Shown: positions 52,878 through 63,101 of the stretch, in pieces
How the letters are laid out: every line of letters begins with the position of its first letter
Numbering within the stretch: position 1 is the stretch's first letter
Source: Bacillus safensis
GTDB lineage: Bacteria; Bacillota; Bacilli; Bacillales; Bacillaceae
NCBI GenBank assembly: GCA_030159235.1
Contig: BSBG01000002.1
Coordinates: 1 to 64,000 of the forward strand
Direction of reading: 5' to 3'
Length of the DNA: 64,000 bases
Position numbers and translations under genes: made by a program
Notes under the pieces: generated by a model
The model's database searches: none
What the model was told of the DNA's origin: nothing
What the model saw: only the letters and a program-made list of their open reading frames with translations

Positions 52878-53885
52878 TTATTTAGCTGACTGACCTTCTA
52901 CACTCTTTGCGACCATCAAAAGCTCTTCCTTCGAAAGATCGCTTGAGGAAATTAAGTAGTCAACTCCGTCGGATGTCCATGAGAGGGATTGATCTGTGAG
53001 AACCCCTACTGTCATGCCAAGATCGACTGGCTCGCCGTTCATCGTCACAGGCGTAGATGCTTCAGCCACTCTCGCTTTTTCCTGAATGAGTGTGAAGGAT
53101 TTCTTTCCGCCGTATGTCATCACATAACGTTTCCCAGCATCTGTCGTCATTTCTTTCTCTTCCATCTTCTTCACGCCTTCTGGCATATCAACTGGTGTTT
53201 TCACCGCAAAGCTGTCAGATGGGTCTGCACTTGTGGCAACATCCATTTGAGAGAGTGTCATGTTTTTCTTCTCATCAAATGCATCTTTATCAAAGGATTT
53301 ATTGAATTCAAAGTGAGCGAATTCTACTTTCACCATTGGCTTTTTATCACTATCCAGCACTTTCACACTGGCAGGCGCCATTGTTTTTTTATGAAAGGTA
53401 ATCTCTTGGGTAGGCAACATTTGGTTGTGCTGATAATTGGTCTTGGTTTCGAACACATACTTTGACTCTTTCGCTTTGAACTGAGCTGCACTGTCATTTT
53501 TAATGTCCTTCACGAGTGATTCAAATAAATAGACCTGACTGCTATTATTCGGCCAATCACTATGGAAACGGAAGCTCTTGTTCAATGAAGGTGTCAGCAC
53601 AAACACACCATTGCCATTTCTTAAAATGACTTGACTCTGATCCTTTTTCGGATTTTCTAAATAGACACGGTAAAGTTCCGGCTTCTTGTACCAAATTTCT
53701 ACCTGATACTCCTGCGGATCATTTCCTGTCTCAATGGTCATTTTTGCTTTGGCTTTGTATGATGTCATTTCCTCTGCCTTTTTGTTTAAATCTCCAACGA
53801 TATCCTGCTGAGATTTTTGACCGCATGCGGAGAGAATCAGTACAAAAAGGATTCCCGTTACAAGCAAAACAAAGCTTTTTCTCAC
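52878..53885 (-). CDS. ydcC: LolA-like sporulation lipoprotein YdcC
   Basis: The 335-residue product has a lipoprotein signal (LFVLILSACG, cysteine near residue 21) and a LolA/LppX-like beta fold (EEMTSYKAKAKMTIETG to about 230), followed by a C-terminal domain repeated in DUF4367-type proteins. In B. subtilis YdcC is sigma-E controlled. GTG 53885 was chosen because GAAGGGG lies nine bases upstream. Anchored outside the membrane, its ligand is unknown. Confidence 0.85.
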   Translation of the reverse strand: MRKSFVLLVTGILFVLILSACGQKSQQDIVGDLNKKAEEMTSYKAKAKMTIETGNDPQEYQVEIWYKKPELYRVYLENPKKDQSQVILRNGNGVFVLTPSLNKSFRFHSDWPNNSSQVYLFESLVKDIKNDSAAQFKAKESKYVFETKTNYQHNQMLPTQEITFHKKTMAPASVKVLDSDKKPMVKVEFAHFEFNKSFDKDAFDEKKNMTLSQMDVATSADPSDSFAVKTPVDMPEGVKKMEEKEMTTDAGKRYVMTYGGKKSFTLIQEKARVAEASTPVTMNGEPVDLGMTVGVLTDQSLSWTSDGVDYLISSSDLSKEELLMVAKSVEGQSAK

Positions 53886-54054
53886 CCTTTTCAACCCCTT
53901 CGTCAATTGTGTTAAAAGGAAGAAACCGCTTGTTTGACTTTAACAGTACGCCTCAAGAGTTAACTGCGTACCGCGAACCATCAAAGCCTATTAGCAACTC
54001 GCCCTTCCTTATCGCACTACCCAATATATGAAGGGGGGACAAACAATATGCAGA

Positions 54055-54420
54055 CTAGCTTGACAACCTTTCAATTAAAACTTGTGCAACAGCATATTCC
54101 TTAGTATGGGTAATGGACACATGAACCTGATCTCCCTCCGCTTTCTCGCTCTTGATGAAGGGTTTTCCGTTATCGTCCTTTTGGATGTCTATGTCATGAA
54201 AGCTTAAATGCTGACCGATCCCCGTTCCGTATGCTTTAGCGAAAGCTTCCTTTGCCGCGAAACGTCCTGCCAAAAATTCCAGCTTTCTTTTTTCACTGAG
54301 TGCGCCAAAGACATCCTGTTCACGTAAAGTCAAAATTCGTTCTGGTAAACGGGGCTGTCTGCTGAGCACTCGCGAAAGCCGGTTTATTTCTACAATATCA
54401 ATGCCTATTCCTTTGATCAT
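54055..54420 (-). CDS. acpS: Holo-[acyl carrier protein] synthase AcpS
   Basis: The 121-residue enzyme transfers phosphopantetheine from CoA to acyl carrier protein. Metal ligands are visible in GIGIDIVEI (Asp 8) and FAAKEAFAKA (Glu near 58), and SITHTKEYA is typical. The context ydcC-acpS-ydcA is as in B. subtilis. Confidence 0.95.
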   Translation of the reverse strand: MIKGIGIDIVEINRLSRVLSRQPRLPERILTLREQDVFGALSEKRKLEFLAGRFAAKEAFAKAYGTGIGQHLSFHDIDIQKDDNGKPFIKSEKAEGDQVHVSITHTKEYAVAQVLIERLSS

Positions 54421-54515
54421 GAGGTACCTCCTATGATACTCGTACTAATTTGAGTGTTCGCTTCATAAACGTGTTACTATAAACTTACCAATATCTAGTC
54501 AAAAAGGGGTTTGTT

Positions 54516-55121
54516 ATGTTTATTCGAACGGAGAGCTTTCAACAATTTATTCGATCGTATCCAATCGTCACAGCGATCCTCGCTTTACAAATCGGCCTGT
54601 GGCTTATATTTGCGATTCCTATCCCTATTATACAGCTTGGACAGGATCACCTTGTCGGTTTCAATTATGGTGTAGCTACTGGAGAATGGTGGCGGCTCGT
54701 CACACCTATTTTTCTTCACGGAAGTCTGACGCATATTTTATTCAATTCTATGTCCCTTTTCTTATTCGCTCCAGCGCTTGAATATTTACTTGGGAAGGTT
54801 CGGTTTCTAATCATTTATATAGGGGCGGGATTCATTGGCAATCTCGGAACCTATTGGGTGGAGCCTTTGGAGTATGTACACGTCGGCGCTTCTGGTGCGA
54901 TTTTCGGTTTGTTTGGGGTTTATCTATACCTTGTCCTGTTTAAACCGCACATGATGGACCGCGGCAATTCTCAAGTCATTTTAACGATTCTTGCTGTTTC
55001 TGTCATCATGACGTTCGTCAACTCGAATATCAATATGATGGCTCACTTATTTGGACTGATCGGCGGCATGATTCTAGCACCGATTACGCTCTTCTTCCAT
55101 ACGAAAAAAAGACGCTATTAA
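54516..55121 (+). CDS. ydcA: Rhomboid-family intramembrane protease YdcA
   Basis: This 201-residue, six-helix protein has the catalytic GASGAIFG serine near 128, the HGSLTHILFNSMSL segment near 68-80 and the histidine in MMAHLFG near 175. It may cleave membrane proteins. It is the only plus-strand gene in this part, and a strong terminator follows. Confidence 0.9.
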   Translation: MFIRTESFQQFIRSYPIVTAILALQIGLWLIFAIPIPIIQLGQDHLVGFNYGVATGEWWRLVTPIFLHGSLTHILFNSMSLFLFAPALEYLLGKVRFLIIYIGAGFIGNLGTYWVEPLEYVHVGASGAIFGLFGVYLYLVLFKPHMMDRGNSQVILTILAVSVIMTFVNSNINMMAHLFGLIGGMILAPITLFFHTKKRRY

Positions 55122-55127
55122 CCTCAT

Positions 55128-55172
55128 AAAAAATGTCGATCACTCCTTCAGTGGAAGGTGATCGACATTTTT
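55128..55172. terminator. Bidirectional terminator between ydcA and ydbT
   Basis: AAAATGTCGATCAC pairs with GTGATCGACATTTT around an 11-base loop with A/T flanks. Confidence 0.85.
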
Positions 55173-55176
55173 TCGT

Positions 55177-56673
55177 TTAAGACGATTCTTTTTTTTCATA
55201 CGAATACCAATCAAATACACGTGCAGCATCTTCTTCCTCAAGGTGATGCACACCAAAGGAATCGAGCAGCGCAGAGGACTTCACAAAGGTGTGAATACTT
55301 GCGACTCGGCCTTTCTTTTGGAAAAAAGATTGCGTTATCGTATAGTTTTGCATTCGTTTTCTCAAGACAATGCCAGTAGTTTTGCCAATCCCTCTTGATG
55401 TCATTTGAATCAATGGATCTTTGATCGTATATCCTGATTGTTTATAAGCTAAATAGCCAAAGAATAGAGCAAGCGGCAGCGGGATGAGTGCCAAATACCC
55501 CCATGGCGGAAAACGGACAGACAGGATCACACCTACTAGCAGTGGCACAAAGCCGTAAGAAATCAGGTAGCGTTTAAGTGAACGCCTTGGTACCTTTTTC
55601 AGCTCATTTTCTGGTGCTATATGATAATGATCGGTGAACTCGGACAGCAATTCGTTGATTTTCTTCTTCCGAATAAGCGGAAATAAGACGGAAGAGGTTT
55701 CTTTTTCTGTAATAGAACCCCCTGCACTAACGAGCATCACTGTCGCAAAACCAAAAGGCTCACGGAGAATATTTTCTTTGATTTTCACTGCCTGAATTCT
55801 CGCAAGTGGAATGGTCATTTGATGCCTCTCGATGAGCCCTCTTGTAATGATGATGTCATTCCCTTTTCGCTTTGCAGCAAAATTCGCATACTGAAGTGCT
55901 GTTACGCCGACACTCAGGATCCATGCGATCAATACGGCAAGAAATATCAAAATCGCATAGATTTCAACGCTCGCATGACTTAAAAAAGAGAACTGCTTGA
56001 CGAACCCGTCCAATGGAAGAATTTCATCTATTTGCGTGTAGATGGCGAGACACCCTGATATAATGACTCCGATACCACTTGAAGTGGTCGCAGCCAACAG
56101 CAGCTCTGGCACACCCATACGATAGGAGACATTAATTTCTTCCTGCACAGGTTTTTGCGCAGTGGGATGGGCATGCAGATCACCTGCTTCATCGGTCATT
56201 TCTTCTTGCTGCAAACTTTTCTTCCGGTTGAAGATCGACTGCTTTAATTGTTCCGCTTCTGCTTTTGTAATTGCGGTCAGGCTGACTTCTGGCCCATCCG
56301 TTCCGCCTGCCGTTTCAATTTGGACTCGCACCAAACCGAAAATCCGCTGGAAAATGCCTTCACTTGTATTGACCGTTTGAATTCGTTCTAACGAGATATA
56401 TTTTTTCTTTTTCGTGATCACACCCGACTCCACACGAAATTCATCGTCTTCCATCCGATAGGTGAATCGTCTCCATTCTAAAATGGTAAAAACAGCTTTC
56501 CATAAAAGAAGCACACCAAGAATGATAAATGCATAAAAACGAATACTTGAATTCGAGTTCACAAAAATCAACACGAAAAAAGGGATAATGAAGTTTTTGA
56601 TCATGGATACGGCATCTGATATAAAATCAATGAACATCGAGATTGGATGTACACGTTTTGGTTCAGACATCAT
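55177..56673 (-). CDS. ydbT: Bacterial PH (bPH2) membrane protein YdbT
   Basis: The 498-residue protein has three pairs of membrane helices, each followed by a bPH2 domain of about 75 residues (for example EFRVESGVITKKKKYISLER near 82-100). B. subtilis YdbT with YdbS contributes to resistance against antimicrobial compounds such as those of B. velezensis. Its start overlaps the end of ydbS by 11 bases. Confidence 0.9.
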   Translation of the reverse strand: MMSEPKRVHPISMFIDFISDAVSMIKNFIIPFFVLIFVNSNSSIRFYAFIILGVLLLWKAVFTILEWRRFTYRMEDDEFRVESGVITKKKKYISLERIQTVNTSEGIFQRIFGLVRVQIETAGGTDGPEVSLTAITKAEAEQLKQSIFNRKKSLQQEEMTDEAGDLHAHPTAQKPVQEEINVSYRMGVPELLLAATTSSGIGVIISGCLAIYTQIDEILPLDGFVKQFSFLSHASVEIYAILIFLAVLIAWILSVGVTALQYANFAAKRKGNDIIITRGLIERHQMTIPLARIQAVKIKENILREPFGFATVMLVSAGGSITEKETSSVLFPLIRKKKINELLSEFTDHYHIAPENELKKVPRRSLKRYLISYGFVPLLVGVILSVRFPPWGYLALIPLPLALFFGYLAYKQSGYTIKDPLIQMTSRGIGKTTGIVLRKRMQNYTITQSFFQKKGRVASIHTFVKSSALLDSFGVHHLEEEDAARVFDWYSYEKKESS

Positions 56674-57142
56674 CTTCCGTCACCCTTGCTAAACGAGATA
56701 TGTAATCACGAAGCTCATCTGCCTCTTCTAATTCCAGCGCTGGTATATCATGCACTGTGGCAGCAGTTGAAATTTGAACAGATGCCAAACGGTAGCGCCT
56801 TAAAAGCGGCCCCTGTGATGTATCAACATGCTGAACACGCACCATCGGCACAATCACACGTGTGACACGAAAGAGTCCATGCTGTATTTCAATTTCATTT
56901 TCGAATACTTCGTAGCGCCAGATGTGATGGCGGATTTTTGGTATGAGCCAAATGCCAAAAATGACTTGAAAGACCCATAAACCGGAGAGAATTGTGCCAA
57001 TCCAATATGGCCATTGAAGATAATAACTAGCAACAAATACCCCAATGATGATGAGTAAGAAAATCAATGAGATAATTCCATTTTGAAGACGCCATACCTT
57101 TAAACCATTTAAGCTAATTTGACGTTGCGGCTGTTTTCTCAC
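56663..57142 (-). CDS. ydbS: Bacterial PH (bPH2) membrane protein YdbS
   Basis: The 159-residue protein has two membrane helices (about 22-70) and one bPH2 domain (EIEIQHGLFRVTRVIVPMVR, near 86-105). It is the first gene of the ydbST operon and overlaps ydbT. Confidence 0.9.
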   Translation of the reverse strand: MRKQPQRQISLNGLKVWRLQNGIISLIFLLIIIGVFVASYYLQWPYWIGTILSGLWVFQVIFGIWLIPKIRHHIWRYEVFENEIEIQHGLFRVTRVIVPMVRVQHVDTSQGPLLRRYRLASVQISTAATVHDIPALELEEADELRDYISRLARVTEDDV

Positions 57143-57216
57143 ATTCTTCCCCCATTCTCTTACTTTTCTATCAATATATTACGAAATAAAGCCTAAAAAG
57201 TTTCAACAAACCTGTA

Positions 57217-57247
57217 AAAAAAAGCGAACCCTGCAAAGGATTCGCTC
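57217..57247 (-). terminator. Terminator of cshA
   Basis: AGCGAATCC and GGGTTCGCT pair on the minus strand around TTTGCA and are followed by eight T. Confidence 0.8.
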
Positions 57248-57254
57248 TTGTATG

Positions 57255-58751
57255 TTAGTTGTTATAAGATTTCTTTTGACGACGATCGTTAGAAGAACGA
57301 TTGCGGTCATTTGAAGAACGCTTTTTATCACCGTAAGATGAACGGCTTTTCCCGCGATAGCCGCCTCCGCCTCCGCCTCCGCCATCTCTACGTTTAGAAG
57401 AGCTGCGGTTGTTACGATTGCGTTTTGAAATCATTGGTGCTTCATCTGTCAAACGAACAGGCGTTGCATCTGGCTCTTTTGTCATCATTTTGATGGCAGC
57501 CGCAACCACTGTGACAGAATCATGATCTTCTAGCAATTCAGCAGCAGCTGTCATGTAGAAGTTTAAGTTGTTTTCACTGATGATTGTACGTAGACGATCA
57601 ATAGTTACTTGCTGTTGTCCTTCGATTGCTTCATCTAGAGTTGGTTCTTTCATACGATCCATTTTACGTTTAGTTGTTTGCTCAATCGCACGAAGCATAT
57701 CTTTTTCACGCGGTGTGATGAAAGTCATCGCCATACCTGTACGTCCAGCACGACCTGTACGTCCAATACGGTGTACGTAGCTTTCTGGATCTTGCGGCAC
57801 GTCAAAGTTATACACATGTGTGACGCCCGAGATATCAAGTCCACGTGCTGCAACATCTGTTGCTACAAGCACATCGATTGAACCTTCTTTGAATTTACGA
57901 AGCGCAACCATACGTTTCGCTTGTGTCAGGTCACCATGAATTCCTTCAGCTGTATAACCTCTAAGGTTAAGCGCTTCTGTCAATTCGTCAACACGACGCT
58001 TCGTACGGCCGAAGACAATTGAAAGCTCAGGTGATTGAATGTCAAGAAGACGAGTCAATGTATCAAACTTCTTACGCTCGTGAATATCCAAATAAAACTG
58101 TTGGATGTTAGAGACTGTCATTTCTTTTGCTTTTACTTTTACGTGTTCTGGGTTGGTCATGAAACGTTCTGCAATGCGCTTAATTGGTGCAGGCATTGTC
58201 GCAGAGAATAAAAGTGTTTGGTGTTCACTTGGTACATTTGAAAGGATCGCTTCAATGTCTTCGATGAAACCCATGTTTAGCATTTCGTCTGCTTCATCTA
58301 GCACAACTGTTTCAACATTTTGAAGACGCATTGTACGACGGTTAATATGATCGAGTAAACGTCCTGGAGTCCCTACGATGATATGAGGATTTTTCTTGAG
58401 CGAACGGATTTGGCGGCCGATATCTTGTCCACCGTAAATCGGAAGTACGCGTGCACGCTTGTCTTGGCCAATTTTGTATAGCTCTTCAGATACTTGAATC
58501 GCTAATTCTCTTGTTGGCGCAATGATAATCGCTTGGATATTTGGAGACGCTGGGTCGATTTTTTCTACAAGAGGAATACCAAATGCTGCAGTTTTTCCTG
58601 TTCCTGTTTGTGCTTGTCCAATGACATCTTTATTCTGAAGACCGAGAGGAATCGTTTCCGCTTGAATCGGTGTTGCTTCTTCAAATCCCATGCGGTTGAT
58701 AGCTTTCATGAGACTTTCGCTTAATTGGAAATCTTGAAACGTTATAGTCAA
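57255..58751 (-). CDS. cshA: DEAD-box RNA helicase CshA
   Basis: The 498-residue helicase has all core motifs: AQTGTGKT near 47, PTRELA near 78, DEAD (LDEADEML) near 150, SAT near 182 and [11 protein letters not shown] near 325. The C-terminal tail is rich in Arg, Ser and Gly ([11 protein letters not shown]). CshA works in RNA degradation and cold adaptation. The true start is the TTG at 58751 ten bases after AAGGAG, giving MTITFQDF as in B. subtilis. The leader of about 100 bases before it has no other gene. Confidence 0.95.
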   Translation of the reverse strand: MTITFQDFQLSESLMKAINRMGFEEATPIQAETIPLGLQNKDVIGQAQTGTGKTAAFGIPLVEKIDPASPNIQAIIIAPTRELAIQVSEELYKIGQDKRARVLPIYGGQDIGRQIRSLKKNPHIIVGTPGRLLDHINRRTMRLQNVETVVLDEADEMLNMGFIEDIEAILSNVPSEHQTLLFSATMPAPIKRIAERFMTNPEHVKVKAKEMTVSNIQQFYLDIHERKKFDTLTRLLDIQSPELSIVFGRTKRRVDELTEALNLRGYTAEGIHGDLTQAKRMVALRKFKEGSIDVLVATDVAARGLDISGVTHVYNFDVPQDPESYVHRIGRTGRAGRTGMAMTFITPREKDMLRAIEQTTKRKMDRMKEPTLDEAIEGQQQVTIDRLRTIISENNLNFYMTAAAELLEDHDSVTVVAAAIKMMTKEPDATPVRLTDEAPMISKRNRNNRSSSKRRDGGGGGGGGYRGKSRSSYGDKKRSSNDRNRSSNDRRQKKSYNN

Positions 58752-58916
58752 ATTATTCAAACTCCTTCTAATTGCTGTTTCAGTAATCTCGTGAATGATC
58801 ATTAAAAACTGCCCTTTTCCGAAAGGACAGGTCCATTATATACAAAGCCCGAATTACCCTACCTTATATCTTACCATTACACTATTTGTTTTTCAACAAG
58901 ACAGAAATGGATATAT

Positions 58917-59255
58917 CTACTGCTCTACAATGACAGATTCACCTTCACTTTGATCTCCGTCCATCCATTTCCACTTTTCGAACAGTTGAATTTTCCCGTT
59001 ATCCAGCTGCTTGGGAGTGGAATCGCAAGAGCCGCTTCTCATGCTGCTGTCCTTGCTTACGTGGTGGTATCTAAAATGAAGTGTTCCATCCTCATTCACA
59101 GTTCCTACAAGTACGCCAGATACAATACTGCCGCCTTGGTATGTGCCCGTTAATATATTCCCGTCTTGACGATATTGAAATATGGTTCCTGCCGACACTT
59201 CTCCGTTACTCGAATTAGACTGCGGGATAAAGGTTTTTCCGTCATATTGAAACAA
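58917..59255 (-). CDS. Conserved protein of unknown function (112 aa)
   Basis: The product is a beta-rich cytoplasmic protein with repeated strands (GTIFQYRQDGNILTGTYQGG, LVGTVNEDGTLHFRYHH) suggesting a small barrel or lipocalin-like fold. Relatives exist in many Firmicutes under uninformative names. TTG 59255 is preferred because AAAGGTGG lies nine bases upstream; TTG 59264 is very close to it. No operon partner. Confidence 0.65.
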   Translation of the reverse strand: MFQYDGKTFIPQSNSSNGEVSAGTIFQYRQDGNILTGTYQGGSIVSGVLVGTVNEDGTLHFRYHHVSKDSSMRSGSCDSTPKQLDNGKIQLFEKWKWMDGDQSEGESVIVEQ

Positions 59256-59382
59256 CCGAATCAACCACCTTTTCTTACCTATTGTATCATAGGCCTGTCA
59301 CTCATTCGACAAAAATGATGCAATTTTTAACAAGTGGGATTCAATTTATATTAGTTTAGCCACATTTTCGCTTTTCTATATA

Positions 59383-59673
59383 TTAAATTGCTTTTTTTAG
59401 AAAATGTTCTACTTTCTCAAACAATTGCTTTGCACATGGCTCATGACAAACATGATGTTTACAATCGGGTAAATAAAACATTTCTTTCTGGCGGGATGGG
59501 ACTTTATGATAAATAAATTCTGCGCTAGAAGCCGGTACAATCCCGTCGCTTTCACCTTGAACAATTAACACAGGCAGATGAAGCTTCTCAAGCGAACTCT
59601 TCGTTTGCTTCACCAGCTTCATAAATTCTACTGCAGCTGACAGCGGTGTGCTAGTTAGCTTATTGATATTTAT
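59383..59673 (-). pseudogene. 5'-truncated carboxylesterase (YvaK/Est30-like)
   Basis: The frame encodes only the last third of an alpha/beta hydrolase: LHLPVLIVQGESDGIVPASS with the catalytic aspartate, and CKHHVCHEP with the histidine, ending LFEKVEHFLKK. Coding continues upstream in frame ([20 protein letters not shown]) right up to the stop codon of bkdR, where it is cut off; the nucleophile part is absent. The junction looks like a deletion or rearrangement scar. Confidence 0.7.
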
Positions 59674-61711
59674 CCATTTTATAGTAAAGGTTCCGAATGC
59701 TGACCCCTAACGTTTTCGCTGTTTTCGTGCGATTGAATTGATGCTTTTCAAGGGTTTGTTTAATCAGCTGCGCTTCAAATGCCTCAACAGCATCTGAAAG
59801 CGTCTCTCCCTCAAATTGACTGACAGCGAGTTCCTGCTGCTCTTTTTCTTCCGGCTCTTCTGAATCCATGAATGAAATGTGCCCTTCATCAATCCATTCT
59901 TCTTGCGGGTTCAAAAAGATCATGGCTCGTCCAAGTACATTTTCAAGCTCTCTTACATTTCCAGGCCAGCTGTATGTTCGAAGTCTATTGAGCGCCTGTT
60001 CTGTTAAGCCGCTCACATTTCGTCCATAGTCTAAATTGATCTTCTGGATAAGACGTTTGCTTAACGAGTCAATATCTTCAAGGCGCTGCCTCAGCGGCGG
60101 GATGGAGATCGGATATCTGTTCATGCGATAATATAAATCCTCCCTGAACTTTCCTTCCGCCATGGCTTTTTCAATATTGACATTTGTTGCCGTAATCACA
60201 CGAACATCGACCGGTATGGCCTTTGTTCCGCCTACTCTGACAATTTCTTTTTCCTGCATGACGCGCAGCAGCTTCGCTTGTGTACTTGGCGTCATTTCAC
60301 CAATTTCATCTAAAAAAATGCTGCCTTGATTCGCCTCTTCAAACAGTCCTTTTTTCCCGCCGCGCCTTGCACCAGAAAACGCGCCTTCCTCATAACCAAA
60401 AAGCTCCGACTCTAAAAGGGTCTCAGATAAAGCCGCACAGTTGACCCGTACAAAGCGATTATATTTTCGGTCACTTTCATTGTGAATGGCGTGCGCAAAC
60501 AGCTCTTTTCCAGTACCTGATTCTCCCCGGAGTAAAATGGTGGCTGGCGTTTTTGCACCTAGCTTTGCCTGCTCAAGCGCCACAAGCATTTGCTCACTTT
60601 CTCCAATAATGTCTTCAAATGTGTACTTTGCTTCAAGTGTCCGGATGAGCTGCCTTGCTTTATTCAATTCATTGGTGAGTGATTGAATTTCTGATACGTC
60701 ATGAATAACACCGACACTGCCTTTTAAAATGCCATCAACGATGACTGGTGCTACGTTGACGATCACATCCTTTTTATTTGGCCCGACTTTCATTCTGACG
60801 CCTCGAACCGGTCTTCTTGTTTCAAGCACCTTCAAATGCATACTTTCCCCTTCGGAAATGTCTGCACCTGCTGGTTTTCCAACAACCTCTTTGTCTGTCA
60901 GACCAGTCATTTTCGTGTAAGCTCGGTTGATTAAAATTCCTTTTCCTTGCTCATCTACAACCGATATGGCTTCATCTGATGATTGAATGATAGCTTCCAG
61001 CATTGTTCGCACTTCTTTGAGGTTCGTTACTTCCTCCGCAAGCTCAACGGCATCTGTAATATCTTTAAAGATAGACAAAGCGCCTAACATTCTCCCTGCG
61101 TCATCAATAATCGGCAAACGCGTTGTGACAATTTGTATTTGCTGATTCAGAAATTGTTTTTGATTAAATTCTGGCTCTCTCGATCTTAAAATGCCGGGAA
61201 GCTTTGTGTTTGGGATCACTTCTTGTATGTGGCGGCCAATCGCATCTTTTTGTGATCGCCCAACCATTTTGGCTGCTGATCGATTAAACAGGACAACCTC
61301 TTCATCCATATTGATAAAAATCATGCCATCGTTCGTTGCATTAAAAATGCGGTCATGCTTATAGGTTTGTTCCTTTAACATTTGAATAAGCTGCTGTTTT
61401 TCTGACATTAATTCTGATATGACGTATGCCATCGAACTTGGAACAATGACAGCATGCTCTGGTTTTTCTTCAATCAATTCTTTCAGCACAACAGAACTGC
61501 CTGTTGTTTCAATGATGATATCAATGTCATCTTTTATGTATTCTTTCCAATCCGTTGTCGTATCAATTCCATTCTTTTTCGCTTCTACCATCCCCGGTGC
61601 CTCAAGATCAAGGTCGGCGATCGCAACGATTTGAATCATATTTGTTTTCAGCAATGTTTCAAGCAATGCTGATCCACCCTGTCCTGCACCGACAATCAAG
61701 ACTCTCTGCAT
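59660..61711 (-). CDS. bkdR: Sigma-54-dependent activator BkdR
   Basis: The 683-residue protein starts with a Rossmann-like segment ([19 protein letters not shown]), has two PAS domains (about 120-225 and 235-345), a sigma-54 AAA+ domain ([14 protein letters not shown] near 390, the [13 protein letters not shown] sigma-54 loop near 445, and FLDEIGE near 470) and a Fis-type helix-turn-helix at the end ([20 protein letters not shown]). This is the layout of B. subtilis BkdR, activator of branched-chain keto acid use. No bkd or ptb gene follows; instead there is a truncated esterase. Confidence 0.85.
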   Translation of the reverse strand: MQRVLIVGAGQGGSALLETLLKTNMIQIVAIADLDLEAPGMVEAKKNGIDTTTDWKEYIKDDIDIIIETTGSSVVLKELIEEKPEHAVIVPSSMAYVISELMSEKQQLIQMLKEQTYKHDRIFNATNDGMIFINMDEEVVLFNRSAAKMVGRSQKDAIGRHIQEVIPNTKLPGILRSREPEFNQKQFLNQQIQIVTTRLPIIDDAGRMLGALSIFKDITDAVELAEEVTNLKEVRTMLEAIIQSSDEAISVVDEQGKGILINRAYTKMTGLTDKEVVGKPAGADISEGESMHLKVLETRRPVRGVRMKVGPNKKDVIVNVAPVIVDGILKGSVGVIHDVSEIQSLTNELNKARQLIRTLEAKYTFEDIIGESEQMLVALEQAKLGAKTPATILLRGESGTGKELFAHAIHNESDRKYNRFVRVNCAALSETLLESELFGYEEGAFSGARRGGKKGLFEEANQGSIFLDEIGEMTPSTQAKLLRVMQEKEIVRVGGTKAIPVDVRVITATNVNIEKAMAEGKFREDLYYRMNRYPISIPPLRQRLEDIDSLSKRLIQKINLDYGRNVSGLTEQALNRLRTYSWPGNVRELENVLGRAMIFLNPQEEWIDEGHISFMDSEEPEEKEQQELAVSQFEGETLSDAVEAFEAQLIKQTLEKHQFNRTKTAKTLGVSIRNLYYKMDKYQ

Positions 61712-61756
61712 CCCGTTACCCCTTTACATGAAAAAATTTGCACACCATAATTTTCC

Positions 61757-61808
61757 GTTGCAAAAAATTGCACAACTCTTATATTACCACGTTTTCCTTT
61801 CTTGACAA
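61757..61808 (-). promoter_or_regulatory. bkdR promoter and GTTGTGCAA/TTGCAAC palindrome
   Basis: On the minus strand TTGTCA (61808-61803) and TAATAT (61786-61781) are 16 bases apart. Right after the start region, GTTGTGCAATTTTTTGCAAC (61776-61757) is an interrupted palindrome, with a further TGTGCAAATTTT copy at about 61742-61729. It may be a BkdR site for autoregulation. It resembles a -24/-12 element but lacks the GG. Confidence 0.5.
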
Positions 61809-61860
61809 AATATTTTTTGAATTAGACAATGGAAGTAAATGACGTTTAAGGGGACATTTG

Positions 61861-62097
61861 ATGGGGAGAATACTTGCACTAGTGATTATTTTAATACCTG
61901 GCGCGCTTGCAGCACTTGGGATTAAGCTGCTGCGTGACACTGTTTTCGGCATCATCATTGCACCATTTCCATTTTTATGGCTGCAAGGAATTGCAGGGTT
62001 GTTATTTTTAGGGGTGGGTCTTTATGTAGTTGCAGGGTTTATTTTATATAGAGACCGTAAACGCAATAAAGTGGGTGCTCGCTTCAAGCAGAGATAA
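61861..62097 (+). CDS. yqzF: Small membrane protein YqzF (DUF2627)
   Basis: The 78-residue protein has two hydrophobic helices (RILALVIILIPGALAALGIK and LWLQGIAGLLFLGVGLYVVA) and a basic tail, matching YqzF, which lies between yqiK and bkdR in B. subtilis. ATG 61861 is used, seven bases after AAGGGG. Function is unknown. Confidence 0.8.
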   Translation: MGRILALVIILIPGALAALGIKLLRDTVFGIIIAPFPFLWLQGIAGLLFLGVGLYVVAGFILYRDRKRNKVGARFKQR

Positions 62098-62101
62098 ACA
62101 C

Positions 62102-62136
62102 GAAAAAAGACCCGCTGATCATAGCAGGTCTTTATT
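62102..62136. terminator. Bidirectional terminator between yqzF and yqiK
   Basis: AAAGACC-GCT and AGC-GGTCTTT pair around GATCAT, with A-rich and T-rich flanks. Confidence 0.75.
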
Positions 62137-62869
62137 TCATTTCTTCTCTTATTTTCACGGCTCGGTCAGGAAAATCAGTAAAAATTCCATCGACACCTAA
62201 GGAAAACATTTTTTTCATTTGCTTCTCACTGTTCACCGTAAACGGCCTGATCGCTTGCTTTGCGGCTTGGAGAGCCGACACGACTTCTTTCGTCACACCT
62301 GCACCCTTGATATTCGGATGGTAGCCTCTTGCTGGTACTGTTTTTAAATACATCTCTGGCTGATGAATCACATCCATTGTGAGAACAGCAAGTTCAACAT
62401 GCGGCATCAACTTGTGAAAAAGAGCTAAACTGCCGTGATGAAACGATGAAACAAGTACACGATCTTCTATTTGAAAATGTTCAATTTGCTCTTTTACCTT
62501 CTCTTCGATACCCGGATACCTGTAAATAGAGTTTTTCAGCTCAATATTGATGATCAATGATGATTGCTGCGTCACTAGCTCTAATACTTCCTCTAAAAGA
62601 GGAATAGATACAGCCCCGGTTTCTTCATAAAAAGAATGACTCGCATCTCCTGCTTTTAATTCTTCAGATGTATGGTCTTTTACTAAGCCTTTCATGTTCG
62701 TTGTTCTGTTCAACTTCTCATCGTGAATGACAGCAAGTCTGCCGTCTTTCGTCAGCTGAACATCCAGCTCAATTCCGTCAGCTCCAGAATGGAGTGCATG
62801 CTCAAAGGCTATCATGGTGTTTTCAGGATAGATGCCTTTAAAGCCTCTGTGTGCAAAAATTTTCGTCAT
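62132..62869 (-). CDS. yqiK: Glycerophosphodiester phosphodiesterase YqiK
   Basis: The 245-residue TIM-barrel enzyme has the GDPD motifs HRGFKGIYPENT near residue 7, GIELDVQLTKDG near 38 (metal-binding Glu and Asp) and IHDEKLNRTT near 53. It hydrolyses glycerophosphodiesters from lipids or teichoic acid. No signal peptide, so it acts in the cytoplasm. It is followed across the terminator by yqzF, as in B. subtilis. Confidence 0.85.
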   Translation of the reverse strand: MTKIFAHRGFKGIYPENTMIAFEHALHSGADGIELDVQLTKDGRLAVIHDEKLNRTTNMKGLVKDHTSEELKAGDASHSFYEETGAVSIPLLEEVLELVTQQSSLIINIELKNSIYRYPGIEEKVKEQIEHFQIEDRVLVSSFHHGSLALFHKLMPHVELAVLTMDVIHQPEMYLKTVPARGYHPNIKGAGVTKEVVSALQAAKQAIRPFTVNSEKQMKKMFSLGVDGIFTDFPDRAVKIREEMK

Positions 62870-62937
62870 AGGTCACCTCTAAATATGATGCTTCCTTTCA
62901 TTATGACGTGTCTTTTTTCGTTTTTCCAGTTTGAGCA

Positions 62938-62975
62938 CATAAAAAAAAACCCCTTCTGATTTGTGCGAAGAGGTT
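62938..62975 (-). terminator. Terminator of rap-phr
   Basis: AACCTCTTC pairs with GAAGGGGTT (G-U included) on the minus strand and is followed by nine T. Confidence 0.75.
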
Positions 62976-62990
62976 GACAGATAAATTCGA

Positions 62991-63101
62991 TCACGTAATC
63001 GCTCTGATGGCTTGCTCTGTCGTCCCTGCGTCAAGAGCAAAAAGGGAAGAAACAACTGCGACTGCTGTAACGACGGTTACACCTAACAACAACTTTTTCA
63101 T
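62991..63101 (-). CDS. Phr signalling peptide precursor (36 aa)
   Basis: The ORF starts at ATG 63101, overlapping the rap stop (ATGA), with GGAGGTTATTTT before it. The 36 residues have a basic hydrophobic export signal (MKKLLLGVTVVTAVAVVSS) and end in EQAIRAIT. By analogy with known Phr peptides, the C-terminal pentapeptide (IRAIT, x-R-x-x-T pattern) would be cut out, re-imported by Opp, and inhibit the adjacent Rap. Confidence 0.8.
   Translation of the reverse strand: MKKLLLGVTVVTAVAVVSSLFALDAGTTEQAIRAIT

Noticed and set aside
59723..61711. Aco-like duplicate of the sigma-54 activator
   Set aside because: The intact activator has the Rossmann-like N-terminus and two PAS domains of BkdR, not the GAF domain of AcoR.
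61729..61776. Sigma-54 promoter in front of bkdR
   Set aside because: The spacing to TTGC is right but the essential GG is GT, and a sigma-A-like promoter explains expression better.
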